Below, one piece after another: positions 22,321 through 33,576 of a stretch of 64,000 bases of DNA (position 1 is its first letter; the number at the start of each line of letters is the position of its first letter). The stretch comes from Leptidea sinapis. Lineage: Eukaryota > Arthropoda > Insecta > Lepidoptera > Pieridae. The notes under the pieces were generated by a model. The model was given only the letters and a program-made list of their open reading frames with translations. It made no database searches and was not told the DNA's origin. Both the position numbers and the translations under genes were made by a program. Location of the stretch: positions 3,162,001 through 3,226,000 of the forward strand of contig NC_066275.1 of NCBI RefSeq assembly GCF_905404315.1. Reading direction: 5' to 3'.

Positions 22321-22440
22321 TTATACAAATGTTTTAAGATTTCTTTAGTGTTAATTCCGCCACTATTAACACTAAAGAAAACTTAAAACATTTGTATAAT
22401 TATGGATTTCCACAAAGTAAAGCCTAATTCAATAAAAAAA
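22321..22440 (+). mobile_element. PLE-related fold-back nested in the Tc1 element
   Basis: The arms at 22321-22354 and 22366-22399 pair over 34 bases with one mismatch around an 11-nt loop. The right arm continues into ATGGATTTCCACAAAGTAAA and CCTAATTCAATAAA, the same tail as at 43.33-43.37 kb. It is a solo terminal structure of the family whose internal motif is missing here. Confidence 0.75.
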
Positions 22441-22748
22441 TTTTAAATAAAAGGTATATACATTCTCTAAATATCAAAGAAATAGGATAATCCGACAAAA
22501 ATTCCATAAAAATGATTTAGAGTCAAAACGAACTAAAAATGATTCCCGCCACGATACGCAATTAACTGCAATTTTTATTAAAGTCCGACTATGTCTTCAA
22601 TTTGTACTTGAAACAATCTTTTTTATGCACCACAACACTTCATAAATGTGCAAGTAATATTCTCAAATGATTAAAACCTCTTTTGGTATTGTTTTTTCTA
22701 AAGGCACGGAAAAAGTTAAAAACAGCCATTCTTTTTGCAAATGAGTTA

Positions 22749-24448
22749 ATTTACACCTACTGGGATTCGAATTCGGGAATCAAATTTAAATTTTGTTTAT
22801 TTCAAAGATTACATATACATTTTTATTGGTTGAGACTTCCCAGTAAGTTCTCTTAGGACACTTGTATTGGGAAAACCCTTTGGCTATATACCCGTCAGTT
22901 TCAAATATTTTCGCTCGCTTAAGTAACGTGACCGCTGCTGAGCCTTCAAAAGTGCTTATATATTAAAATAGGCGTCCGTGTACTTTCAACGCTTTTTAGC
23001 AGAATTATATAAAATGAGAAATTCATTTCAATTCCTCGCTTCATGTACGCTCCGTCCTGTCTTGTTGCTTCAATTTTCAATGAGCGGCTGAAAGAAGGAA
23101 TATATAATTTATTTTTATTTAAACATCTAGTTGCTGCCCGTGACGTCATAAAGACGATATAAAGCAGCAATATCACTGTGGTAATCTAGAATGAGAGAAA
23201 ATGTAGATTTTTCCCAGAAATATATACTGAATAAAATTCTATGATTCAGCTTTGGTGTTCTCCTAAGCACGCACACTAAAAAAATATTAATGTACGGTAT
23301 TACTTTGTGACGGATTTATTAATTGTTTAGATTTGACAGTTTGGCGTTTCGTGTTACAGAAAACAATTAAATAAATAGCTTTTAGTTTAGGTATCATAGT
23401 ATTTAATACTTATTGGGTAATGCTGCTGATAATGATACTATTTTTGTGCTGAAGTAAAAAGATTTTATAGCTTTTGGGGATGAGAGAGTCGCTTAAATCT
23501 AAATTTAAGGATTTTAAAATTGTGACTCTTTACAACCATTAAAAGCTGAATGGTGTCAAAGTAAGTCCAATGCACAAATATAATATATTACTTTTCTATA
23601 GTAAGCAATTGAATATCCAAAAAAAAAAAAAACATTGGTAAACACTATTTTAATATAAAACTGTTAGCCTAGTCATTAAATTAAAAAATGTGTTAATTCT
23701 TGATAAAGGTAGATTGATTGATTGACAGATGACGGCGATCACCTTGTAATAATCGGAGATAGCCGAAATCCACTACGTTTTTTAAGCAACTGTCCGCTTT
23801 CAAACTTAGCTTGATTATATTGGTGACGCCAATCGCCATAATGTAATTACTATTACTATTTCAAACTGATGTCAAATCACTGCATGTTTCATACAAAGCA
23901 TAATTTAAATTTTTACTTAGGCACTCCTCTAGGCCTCTTATTCTCTAGTATTTACATCCTCTTTAATATCAAGGCCATAACATCTAGTTGAATACGTATT
24001 CCTGATATACATACACTAATAGAAATGAAATATTAATAATCAAATTAATGGTTAATCTTTCCGTGAAATTGTAACTTCATAAAATTAATATTGTGCTAAA
24101 CATTTTAATGAGACAAAAAACTTTGAAGCTGAACTTCAGAAGCAGTCGAGTGTCGAGGAAAAAAAGAAAAATAACTTAATAATGGGCACAAAGGCGTTTC
24201 ACGTTAACTCACCAACAAAGGATAGGTAACTCAAAGGGTTATTGGGCCTTTTTATAAGATTGCTATTTTTTATTTATCTTCAGGAAATATTTCACTTTGA
24301 TTTTTTATTTTGTTCTACAGACAGCGAGGCAATTAAATTAGAAACATCTATAAAGTACCTACATTTATAAGGCATTATTAGCATTATACTTTTGTTGATG
24401 AAAATTTATCTAACAGTTTACTTACTATATATATAGTTTACTAGATGA
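22749..24448. other. AT-rich DNA without a recognised feature
   Basis: Nothing was assigned. A poly-A run lies at 23620-23632. The 76-codon minus frame at 22946-23176 shows no domain. Confidence 0.4.
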
Positions 24449-25590
24449 CCCGACAGACGCTGTTCTGTTCTCTTAAATTAAATATTTCTACCAAAATTTC
24501 AAGTCCGGAGATATCGTGATGAGTCAATACATAGGAGAAAATCTCTGATATATATACTAGCTGACCCGACAGACGTTGTTCTGTAGATATTAAAAAAAAA
24601 TACTGTTTTATAGGAATTTTCCAATATTATTTCAAAACATCAAGAACTGTTTTGTACAAAATGATCCCTGTTGTTATAATGAAATTGTTTCACAGCGGAA
24701 CTGTCATATATGGGGTATAAACATAGATGCAACCGATTCTCAGACTCACCAAATATATCGTACTACAATTATTGTATTCGATTGCCATCTTGCAAACCTA
24801 CAGCGGATTTGTGGATGGAACAGACTAATATACAAATCGCGATACAAAAATAGTTGTAGATCGTAGAAGGGCGAAAATTTGAAGTTGCATGTTTAAAAAA
24901 TAAGAAAATATATTTAGGGGTAGGTCACCCTTATCATTTAGGGGTATGAAAAATAGATTTTGGCCGATCATCAGATCTAACCGATGTGCACACAAAATTT
25001 CATACAAATCGGTTCAGCCATTTCAGAGGACTTTGGTAACAAACACCGGGACACGAGAATTTTATATATAAGATAGTAGCTGACCCGACAGACGTTGTTC
25101 TGTTCATAATAAAAAAAACTCTTACGGGTTGAATTTCGTAGCTGACCTCTACTCGGCGAAAGGAATATTCCTACCAAATTTCAAGTCTCTACGCCTTATG
25201 GTTCCAGAGATATCGTGATGATACAATACATAGGTGGAAAATATCTTATATATAATAATATATAGATGACAAGCTGGTGATCGGTGTGCTTCACTTCATC
25301 GAAACAAATGCATATATGTAGATAAAAAATGTTATAACAAAATTTAAATTCTTACAATCAATGAAATAATTATTTCGTCGTTCTCTGTTCTGTGAATTAA
25401 AAATATATCTCATAAAATTATTCATACACAAATACATTTGATATAAAAAAAAATACGGGTCACGAAACGAAATAAATACCACCCTATCTCTTAAATTGGA
25501 TTAAACTGCACACAGTGTGTAAAATCGGTTCAGTAGTTTAGGAGCTCATCGCGGACAAACAACGTGACACGAAATTATTATAATATACTA
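24449..25590 (+). repeat. Stack of CTAG-ended interspersed repeats
   Basis: Three heads in the same orientation occur at about 24449 (CTAGATGACCCGACAGACG), 24556 (CTAGCTGACCCGACAGACG) and 25078 (TAGCTGACCCGACAGACG). They are separated by bodies ending in AGATATCGTGATGA or GACACGAGAATTTTATATA. The last part (25264-25590) has a different body ending TAAAATCGGTTCAGTAG and CAAACAACGTGACACG. The copies look inserted one after another into each other's AT-rich tails. Frames on the minus strand here are not genes. Confidence 0.75.
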
Positions 25591-26092
25591 AGACTTATAA
25601 CGCAAATTTTCATCAAGTTAATCCTAATCTTTATGTTTTTATGCAGGAGGCAATAATCCAACCTGATTAGTTTTCCTAGTTCTATTTTAAAAACAACTTT
25701 AAACAAAACCATCAAAAATCCATCCCGTATTAATTGCTAGTGATCGATTCCAATAACTAAATCAGAACTATTTCAACAACACTTTAAATCGCTTTAAGCG
25801 CTGCATTCAATAGGAAGCGTATTCATCAATTCCACGAAGTGAGGCCGTGATTTTTCCATCAATTTTATGCAACCATTATAGCTTAATGGGTGCTCTGGTT
25901 ATCTAGCTGCTGCAGCTCCGAAACTAGAGCCTCGACACAGGCACGTATTCAAAAACAATTGAGGCCCATAGCTGTAAAATAGATTAGTTTAGAAATAATT
26001 TGAGTTTATCCACCTTATTCATAATTAAGCGCTTGTCGAAGGTATACCAGCGACAACGTGTTATAAGCCATCGAACGTTTGATAAAATTCCG
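25591..26092. other. Unassigned DNA
   Basis: No repeat or gene was recognised between the CTAG-ended stack and the LINE fragment. Confidence 0.4.
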
Positions 26093-26440
26093 AATGTTCC
26101 GAAGAGCTGTTTAACCTGATTCCTTCCGCCGAATTCCACCTTCGCACGACACACCACAAGTTAGGATATCATCCCCATCATCTGGATGTGGCGGTCCTCC
26201 ACAGTGCGGTTTTCAAGGAGCTTTCTTCCACGTACTACAAAGCTGTAGAATGAGCTTCCTTGTGCGGTGTTTCCGGGACGATACGACATGGGTACCTTCA
26301 AAGAAAAGCACGTACACCTTCCTTAAAGGCCGGCAACGCTCTTGTGAGTCCTCTGGTGTTGCAAGAGAATGTGGGCGGCGGTGATCACTTAACACCAGGT
26401 GACCCGTACGCTCGTTTGTCCTCTTATTCCTTAAAAAAAA
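26093..26440 (+). pseudogene. Jockey-like LINE reverse transcriptase C-terminus and 3' end
   Basis: The plus strand reads, through frame breaks, EELFNLIPSAEFHLRTTHHK, then GYHPHHLD, FKELSSTYYKAV-type sequence in one frame and RPATLL/CDSSGVARE-type sequence in another. It ends GTGATCACTTAACACCAGG, TGACCCGTACGCTCGTTTG and a TTAAAAAAAA tail. These are the last ~100 codons and the 3' end of a non-LTR retrotransposon common in Lepidoptera. The catalytic domain is absent, so this is a 5'-truncated dead copy. Confidence 0.85.
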
Positions 26441-27005
26441 TCTTTTTCCTCGGATTACCAATATGCATACACAATTTTACCATTATATAGAAAAAAATTT
26501 GGTTATATTAGTAGTTTATTCTCTGCAAATAGACAACTGGTACTGTTAAAAAAGTGTCAAACAGATGACAACGATTTTCAAGTTTACGCGGAAACTTCAA
26601 TTATGTAATGCTGAGACCACATGGGAATATTATCGACGATGTGATTAATGCGTTATGAGATTCTATTTCTTCAGTTCACATTGTTCAAATTTAATTAAAG
26701 AGAATACAAAGTTGATAATATCACATTTATTGAATATCATTTACCAATCAAATATAATCGTTCTATTTAAATTTTCCGTTAAGCCAAGTGTGACCCCGGC
26801 TTAATGTTATAAACTGACTGACTAGCTTCTATAAGTCATATAAATTTTATCGGAACAATAACATCTATGAATTAGCCATGAATAATTACTAGAACGCGCA
26901 ACCAAATGAAAAAGCTGAAAATAAAATTTATATAAATGGACAGTTTGTTCTTATACCAACAAAAAGTCCACTGAAAATTACAATGAACTAGATGACTTTA
27001 TGGAG
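26441..27005. other. AT-rich DNA without a recognised feature
   Basis: Nothing recognised upstream of the PLE. Confidence 0.4.
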
Positions 27006-27043
27006 TTAAATAAAACACTTTTAAAGGATTAAAACGCGTGTAA

Positions 27044-27705
27044 TTGCAACGGTTTCTTTACAGAAAAGCAACCCACACAGATAGGTACCAAAACGGTGAA
27101 TCCAATCAACACCCATTACAACTTCTTTCTGTCGGTAAATGTTTGTTTCAGAGAGCTCACCGCTTTTCTGATGCTGACCATCTCAATGAGGAGTTACAGC
27201 ATCACGAATCAAGAAAGTACTGCATTAGAACAAACTGCGGCCTCTTCGTCAGCATCAGAACAGAGTTAGGGCGCCAACAGTGCCACGTCAACCAGCCTAC
27301 CTGGCATATGTAAAGGGTATTATAGACAGAATTAGCAGGATCCTAAAACGTGCTTCAGTTAATACTATTTTCAAGCCACACAAAAAGATCCAGCAATTCT
27401 TAAGACCAGTAAAGTGTAAAATTCCACTGCAAGATGCAGGTGTCTAAAAACTGGACTGCGACTGTGGCCTGTCTTACATTGGGCAAACGAAACGTTATAT
27501 CTCAAGCCGACTTAAAGAACACATTGCGGATATCAAACACAGACGTCACTCTAAGTCAGCTGTATGTGAACACATGAAAGACCGTCCTAACCACTACATC
27601 CGGTTCGACCAACCAAAAGTTTTGGTAAAAGAGAATAGATTTCTCCCAAGACTACGGTACGTGAAGCCATCGAAATTAAAAAACACACAAATTTCAATAT
27701 AGAAG
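27044..27705 (+). pseudogene. Penelope-like reverse transcriptase C-terminus plus GIY-YIG endonuclease remnant
   Basis: The first frame (27044-27313) reads FLYRKATHTDRYQNGESNQH, LLSVGKCLFQRAHRFSDADH and LNEELQHH, the linker after the PLE polymerase core. After a frame shift near 27240, VPRQPAYLAYVKGIIDRISR and ILKRASVNTIFKPHKKIQQF follow. A stop then interrupts a GIY-YIG-type domain with CDCGLSYIGQTKRYISSRLK, EHI and the later KSAVCEHMKDRPNHYIRFD. The Y-I-G-Q-T-K-R and R-L-K-E-H residues fit the PLE endonuclease. The copy has at least one frame shift and one in-frame stop and lacks the polymerase core. Confidence 0.9.
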
Positions 27706-27914
27706 ATGGTCTAAAATTATCTAACACCTAGGATCCAATAATCTCTACATTAAAACCCATAACTACACATACCAAACAAGAAGAGGACACTGTCAGTAAA
27801 TTTTGCCAAAAACCATCTGTGTACAGCAAATACCACCTCCGAGGAAATAAATGGCGCTAAACTTCATAATGACAACTATGAGAAAAACTAGATTTGATCA
27901 CTTCATCTGCAGTC

Positions 27915-27960
27915 CCCCTGAAAACAAGATCTGGAAAGGTCTTGAAACGTCGGGTTAACT
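27915..27960 (+). ncRNA. Hammerhead-like motif in the PLE 3' region (candidate)
   Basis: CTGAAAA is followed by CAAGATC, a loop TGGAAA, GGTCTTG and AAAC. The two inner strands pair over 7 positions (one T-G). A copy on the minus strand at 30959-31017 replaces one A-T pair by G-T and so keeps the pairing. Canonical hammerheads have CUGANGA, stem II, then GAAA. Here the G before AAA is used in the stem, so the fit is imperfect. Activity is unproven. Confidence 0.4.
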
Positions 27961-28244
27961 AAAATAAAAATGTAACTTTTACGCAAACATCTAACCGTTA
28001 CAATTACACGCGTTTTAATACTTTAAAGGTGTTTTATTTAAATGTGTAACACTCGCGTTAATCAAAGAAAATACTTTATGGAGCTATAAAATTATGTTTT
28101 TATTTAAAAAACTAAATAGATTAACATCAAAATACAAAATAGATCCTATGTTCTGTTATTATCAATAGTTTTCGCAATCCATGCTTAATCATGTTTAGTA
28201 TATTGTTAGTCTGTGGCTGACACAATTATAAACTATCAATGAAA

Positions 28245-28510
28245 TTTTTATGAATATCAGGGACGAGACGAGCAGGATGTTCAGCTGATGGTAAGTGATA
28301 CGCCCTGACTATTACAATGCAGTGCCGTTCAGGATTATTGAAAAATCCAAAAATTCTGAGAGGCACTGCAACTGTGTTTCTCACCTTCAGTATTAAAATG
28401 TCAATTCTCATTTGCCCAGTAACTTTACTAGCAACGGCGCCATTTAGACCGAAACACAGTATTGCTTACACATTACTGCTTCACCGCAGAAATAGGCGCC
28501 GTTGTGGTTT
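28245..28510 (-). mobile_element. Short A-tailed SINE-like element, copy 6 (5'-truncated)
   Basis: Plus-strand text GGGACGAGACGAGCAGGATG through CAGAAATAGGCGCCGTTGTG. It stops before the usual ACCAGTGGG head. Confidence 0.85.
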
Positions 28511-28734
28511 TATCAATTTTTTAATAATAAAACGTGATTATATTGCGAAGGATAAAACACATTAAAATGATTACTTTAAATACGCTAGACATAAAGTAAC
28601 ATGAATATGTAATAAAATAAGTGACGCGAACAGCGATTTCAGGTAACACCGTGACGATTAAGATTTATGATGGAGAACAGTTCTTACAGCTTTCCTTTAT
28701 ACCTCTCGTATTTTCTAAGTTTTACAAGTCAGTG

Positions 28735-29115
28735 CTCTGTGAACGGCTGGATCACTTGGCGTTGCGTAGAGAAGTCGCTACATTGTGTGTCTTCGACCGC
28801 ATTTATCACGGGGAGTGTTCCGAGGAGCTGTTTAACCTGATTCCTGCCGCCGAATTCCACCTTCGCACGACACACCGCAAAGTGCGGTTTTCAAGGAGCT
28901 TTCTTCCACGTACTACAAAGCTGTGGAATGAGCTTCCTTGTGCGGTGTTTCCGGGACGACATGGGTACCTTCAAAAAAAGCGCGTACACCTTCCTTAAAG
29001 GCCGGCAACGCTCCTGTGATTCCTCTGGTGTTGCGGGAGATTGTGGGCGGCGGTGATCACTTAACAACAGGTGACCCGTACGCTCGTTTGTCCTCCTATT
29101 ACATAAAAAAAAAAA
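28735..29115 (+). pseudogene. Jockey-like LINE reverse transcriptase C-terminus and 3' end
   Basis: A single frame covers CERLDHLALRREVATLCVFD, RIYHGECSEELFNLIPAAEF, HLRTTHRK, then VRFSRSFLPRTTKLWNELPC and AVFPGRHG. The ~17 codons found between HLRTT and VRFSR in the copies at 26.1 and 39.1 kb are deleted. The copy then shifts frame and ends GTGATCACTTAACAACAGG, TGACCCGTACGCTCG and ATTACATAAAAAAAAAAA. It is the best-preserved copy of this LINE in the window. The 37 codons before CERLDH (from 28621) do not belong to it recognisably. Confidence 0.88.
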
Positions 29116-29518
29116 CAAGCAAGTCAACGCAGGAATCAAGTAGATATTGTCAAAAATAAAATTCTAAGAGACTTTTTTTTATATGATTCTTCAATACATG
29201 TGAAAACGGTATCTTGAACTTGCAAAATCCATTGCCCAAGCAGATCATAAATCCAGCACATCTAAACTTATATCATCATCACCATAATTTCTTTGAAACT
29301 AAACCTATATAACGCATTAATTTAGTTACGTAAATTTTTTCGAGAAAAAGATATTCCTTAGCATAATCACACAATGAATCCAAAACAACATATTTTATTA
29401 TTACGGTACAAGTATTGGGCACGTTAACCCTAACTTTGAATTGCCTAAATAATATAAATAAAACAGGTTACATATTATGTTATTGTATTTACTCGTAAAT
29501 TTGTACATTTGTATATAA
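29116..29518. other. AT-rich DNA without a recognised feature
   Basis: Nothing recognised. Confidence 0.4.
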
Positions 29519-29521
29519 TAA

Positions 29522-29815
29522 CTAGCTGACCCAGCAAATGTTGTATTGCCGATATTAAAATCGCGATACAAAAGTAACTGTTGATGGTAGATGGGTGAAA
29601 ATTTGAAGTTGTATGTATTTTTGAATGCTGACTCATAATCAAACAAATTAAAAAAAAATATCAAAAAATTAAAACAAAATTCGTGTGGACCACCCTTAAC
29701 ATTTAGGGGGATGAAAAATAGATGTTGTCCGATTCTCAGACCTACCCAATATGCACTCAAAATTTCATGAGAATCGGTCAAGCCGTTTAACACCATTTCA
29801 CGAGAATTTTATACA
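29522..29815 (+). repeat. CTAG-ended interspersed repeat
   Basis: Head CTAGCTGACCCAGCAAATG, body with the complement of GTAGGTCTGAGAATCGG, and end AGAATCGGTCAAGCCG...TCACGAGAATTTTATACAT. It is collinear with the minus-strand copy at 21.0-21.3 kb, so both ends of the unit can be fixed. The 131-codon minus frame across it is spurious. Confidence 0.8.
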
Positions 29816-30314
29816 TTAGAAGATAATAAAGTTTTGCATAAACTATTTTGTTTTGTTGTTTAATTAGTACAAAACAGTAACTGCGCCAGATTACAAAAAA
29901 ACAAAAAAGGACTACGAGGATATTTTCTATCAAAATTTACAATTATGAATATGTGTAAAATGTAATTAATACATCTGAATATATTCTATCTACTTTTTCT
30001 AATAACAGGGCCCCAAAATATTTAATTTATTTTCACTATCGAAGCCTTGGAGTCGTTCCCATTTATAGTTTTAAGTAATTGCATCGCGCCGGTTTCCAAT
30101 ACTCCTTCGCTCGACCGCCCGCTGTTGACACGCCGTGCATGCATCAAAACTGTATTTAGGCCACAAATACACTCGACATCTCAATAATTGAAGTTGTTGG
30201 ATCATGAGTTATAGGTGTCAATCGGTAAAGTATTCATTAGTTTTTCTATTCTTTAAAATAAATTAAAGTAAATGGCAGTTTAAATATTTGACCAGGATTC
30301 ACATAATATTCTTG
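29816..30314. other. Unassigned DNA
   Basis: AT-rich with a modest GC-richer piece at 30075-30150. No gene or repeat was recognised. Confidence 0.4.
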
Positions 30315-30630
30315 TTTTTTTTATATAAAAATAAGACACGAGACGAACAGGACGTTCAGCTGATGGAAATTGATACGCCCTGCCCATTACAATGCAGTGC
30401 CACTCAAGATTATTGAAAAACCCAAAAATTCTGAGCGGCACTATAACTGCGCTCGTCACCTTGAGACTTAAGATGTCAAGTCCCATTTGCCCAGTAATTT
30501 CCCTAGCTACGGCGCCCTTTAGACCGAAACACAGTAATGCTCACACATTATTGCTTCACGGCGGAAATAGGCGCCGTTGTGGTACCCATAACCTAGCCGG
30601 CATCCTGTGCAAAGGATGCCTCCCACTGGT
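30315..30630 (-). mobile_element. Short A-tailed SINE-like element, copy 7
   Basis: Full-length on the minus strand: complement of ACCAGTGGGAGGCATCC at the right and the A-tail (plus-strand T-run) at the left. Confidence 0.9.
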
Positions 30631-30869
30631 GTTTGCCCGATTCCGTCAAACTTTTATGACAAAATTGTTGATCCAAATGCGATTCATACACATATTCAAT
30701 TAAGTAAGTAAGCATTTGGCTTAATATTATTTTTCAAAAAATTTACGAAGGTTTGGCAAAACCGACACAAGACGATAGTTATTCGGAACAGAAGTGCATC
30801 CCGACTTAGATATTGTTGTATTTTTACTATATTTCAGGAGATTTCATGACCATGCTTAGTACAATTATT

Positions 30870-31018
30870 ATACTTAAATAAAAAACTTTTTAAGAATTAA
30901 AACGTGTGTGATTGTAACTTTGTTCTTACATCAGATTTCTGTGTAAAAATTACATTTTTATTATTATTTTAGTTAACCCAACGTTTCAAGACCATTCCAG
31001 ATCTCGTTCTCACGGGAC
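30870..31018 (-). mobile_element. Penelope-like element, 3'-end fragment
   Basis: On the minus strand it carries GGAATGGTCTTGAAACGTTG GGTTAACT, the (AAT)n linker, AATTTTTACACAGAAATCTG and an end resembling the 49-bp arm (AATCACACACGTTTTAATTC). It matches the right end of the PLE at 27.9-28.0 kb. No coding part remains. Confidence 0.7.
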
Positions 31019-32055
31019 AATTATTAAAGTATTGCAAGAAATGATAACAAAAATGACAAATTCTTGAACTTATTATTTTGACAGAAATGCACCATATATA
31101 TTATATATAGATATTATATCAGCAGTTTTTTATTTTATCTTGAGATCTAAAAGATTTAATTATGTTCCCAGTGAAAATTATAAGCTTTTCTTTTACAAAG
31201 CCATTTTATTTGTTATAAAACTGTTGTATAATATAATACATTAAGATATGAATATTCTCAAGGAAATTTCATAACTAAAACAGAACCATGAGTAAGATAA
31301 CATAACACGATGTAGAAGCACATTCTAAAGTACACGAGTGAGTATGAAGTGTAATTATATTACCTGCATACCGCCGTGATGTATGAACGTAAACTTTACT
31401 CATCCGCGTATTCTAATAGAGACTTAGGTGGGGGTGGCTCGGGAATTGTGTCACAGAACAAGTGTAATAGTATTATAAATTATCATCAATTAAAATTCTT
31501 CAGAATCATGTTTCTAAGCATTTTTATGAGTGGCTAGACTAATTATGAATAAAATATCAACTCCTAATTTAGCTCACCTGGTTATAGATATAGACTAAGT
31601 TCTTAATTTTCTATCACAACAACATCATAAGAATTATGGACACACGTCCTGTACTATGTATGGGGACTTTTTACTCGCCATTGTACGTGTAATGCAGCGG
31701 TTAGGTGATTCGGGCATTATAATATGATAAAACACCATTAGAAGGCGTGGAATAAACAAAGAAAGGATGTTGTTTTATTATTACATCATACGATTTCTAA
31801 AACAATTCAACGAAATAAAAAAAAATAAAGAAAAAGAATATTTGAACTTTCCAATGGTGCTAGATTTATTGGAAATTCTGGAAGAATGGAATAAGAAGCA
31901 ATGATTTCAAAAATGATTTATAATTTTCTGTTGAATATAAAAAAAAATAACCTTTATTTTTACTATAAACTGAATCATGAATAAAAATGATTAAATAGAT
32001 ATATAGCAAAGAAACTCAACACAATCAGAATCTATAGCATATATTCAAAGACAAA
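31019..32055. other. AT-rich DNA without a recognised feature
   Basis: Nothing recognised. Alternating TA runs occur near 31100. Confidence 0.4.
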
Positions 32056-32105
32056 TAAAATTTGAAGTGAGGGTTATCACTTTAAAAACATAACATTTTG
32101 TTTAG
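32056..32105 (+). repeat. Composite tRNA-like SINE, junction fragment
   Basis: GAAGTGAGGGTTATCACTTT followed by AAAACATAACATTTTGTTTAG is the junction box plus the start of the body, oriented opposite to the copy at 7.56 kb. Confidence 0.6.
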
Positions 32106-32569
32106 ATATTCAAAGGTTAATAATTTTCACAAAATAGGTATGTACTAGAAAATAAGTAGAAGAAATCTTTTCTACTAATGATAACAATCAGTTTATAACA
32201 AAAAATGTTTATGATGTTCCATTCCAAACTGTTACAACTGCACTGCAATATGAGGAAGCTTCTTAAATAATTACCGAGCAGTTTGAGTAATAAATATTAC
32301 TTATAAAGCGATTTATGTCCGAACAAGGGAGCAGAGTTTGATATATTTGTATCTATTAAGATTTTAATGATGTGTTTTGAAAATCTAATTGTTAATCATT
32401 TGCAGTGATTCACAACCGCTGTGGCTTTATGTTCGCGGTTATTTGCAATGTTATATTTTATATATCAATTCAAGTAACATACTTTCAATGTACATTTATC
32501 ATTTGTTTTTATGGAAAAGGAGGACAAAAAAAGCACATTATAATTTTGCACATAATACCTTTTTATGAC
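32106..32569. other. AT-rich DNA without a recognised feature
   Basis: Nothing recognised. Confidence 0.4.
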
Positions 32570-32844
32570 AATAAGGAATGAGACGAGCCGAACGAGCCTT
32601 AGGTGATGGAAATTCGTACGCCCCGTCCATAATAATGCAGTGCCACTCAGGATTCTTGAAACGATAACTCTGAGCGGCACTACAATTGCGCTCGTCACCT
32701 TTAGACATAAGCTGTTAAGTCTCATTTGCCCAGTATTTTCACTAGCTACGGCGCCATTCCTTCAACGCTGCTTCACGGCAGAAATAGGCGCCGTTGTGGT
32801 ACCCATAATCATAAGCGTCTTGTGCAAAAGAGCTTCCCACTGGT
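32570..32844 (-). mobile_element. Short A-tailed SINE-like element, copy 8
   Basis: Minus-strand copy with the family start (complement of ACCAGTGGGAAGCTC) and an internal deletion of about 30 bases near 32758-32765 that removes the CAGTAATG...CATTACTG hairpin. Confidence 0.87.
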
Positions 32845-33576
32845 ATTTATTTACAGTGTATGTACTGATTCATATACATGAATATAAATGACATGCAATA
32901 TCATATTTCTCTGTATTACATAAAATAAAATATCCACAAACGCAAAAAACATGTAAAAAGAAGAATTCATATAAGCCTTATTTGGGTTATAATGCAAAAT
33001 ACTCACTATAAAAGGCAGATAAAGGTCTGCATCAGCAGGTATTTGAATAATGAGCTGGTTCTCAATAATTACGGTAATACCTCATTATATTGGGATTACA
33101 GCTTTGTTTTCGCTACACTACTTCAGTTTATCATAATTGACACTCGTATGTTCTACAATAAGCTTTATTGAATCGTCAAATTTTTAAATTTCGAAGCCAT
33201 CAGTCTCATTGTAAAAAGGCATGATATTTATATGATGTGCACTGGTTCTGGATTGGTTTAAAAATGCTTGACTTAAATCTAAAACAATTACGTTGAGAAT
33301 AAAAAACACATAAAGGCTCCTTTTATGTTTTTATAAGAAAAATTGACGCGAACTTTTTCATCTTCTACCACATTTACGGTCACGCGTGCATGAGTTGTTG
33401 GGGATGATACCAGCGGCCGAGTTCTACTACTAGACATCACATCAAAGTGCTGAATGCCACCTGCATCAAATTTACGTTTAGCATTCCATAACTTCGGCTC
33501 TTGACGCCTGCTTATGTGGATGTCAATAGACGGTTGCCTCTCCACGCCCTATCACGAGAGCCTCTTGCCAGTTTCA
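32845..33576. other. Unassigned DNA
   Basis: A moderately GC-rich zone at 33340-33560 carries an 85-codon minus frame (33288-33545) with no recognised domain. It could be part of an undetected repeat. Confidence 0.35.

Larger units (their letters stand above)
21345..22748 (-). mobile_element. Tc1-type DNA transposon, decayed, both ends present
   Basis: The inverted ends are ACTCTTTTGCAAAAAGAAAA (from 21348) and, read on the minus strand from 22746, AACTCATTTGCAAAAAGAAT. Each is bordered by TA (21345-21346 and 22747-22748), the target site of Tc1/mariner elements. The span of about 1.4 kb includes a nested fold-back of about 120 bp (22321-22440), so the original was about 1.3 kb, normal for the group. 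The transposase remnant lies inside on the minus strand. Confidence 0.85.
27006..28041 (+). mobile_element. Penelope-like element with 49-bp inverted ends
   Basis: The left arm (27006-27054) and right arm (27993-28041) are inverted copies, 46 of 49 positions alike, beginning TTAAATAAAACACTTTTAAA. Between them lie reverse-transcriptase and GIY-YIG remnants and, at 27915-27960, a hammerhead-like motif ending GAAACGTCGGGTTAACT. Terminal direct or inverted repeats of partial copies (pLTRs) and ribozyme motifs are known PLE features. The element is 5'-truncated (about 1 kb against about 2.5-4 kb for full PLEs) and dead. Confidence 0.85.

Noticed and set aside
27915..27960. Canonical hammerhead ribozyme call
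   Set aside because: The core does not keep GAAA outside stem II, so I report only a hammerhead-like motif.
29401..29796. 131-codon minus-strand frame
   Set aside because: Lies across a CTAG-ended repeat. Similar frames appear in other copies of that repeat.
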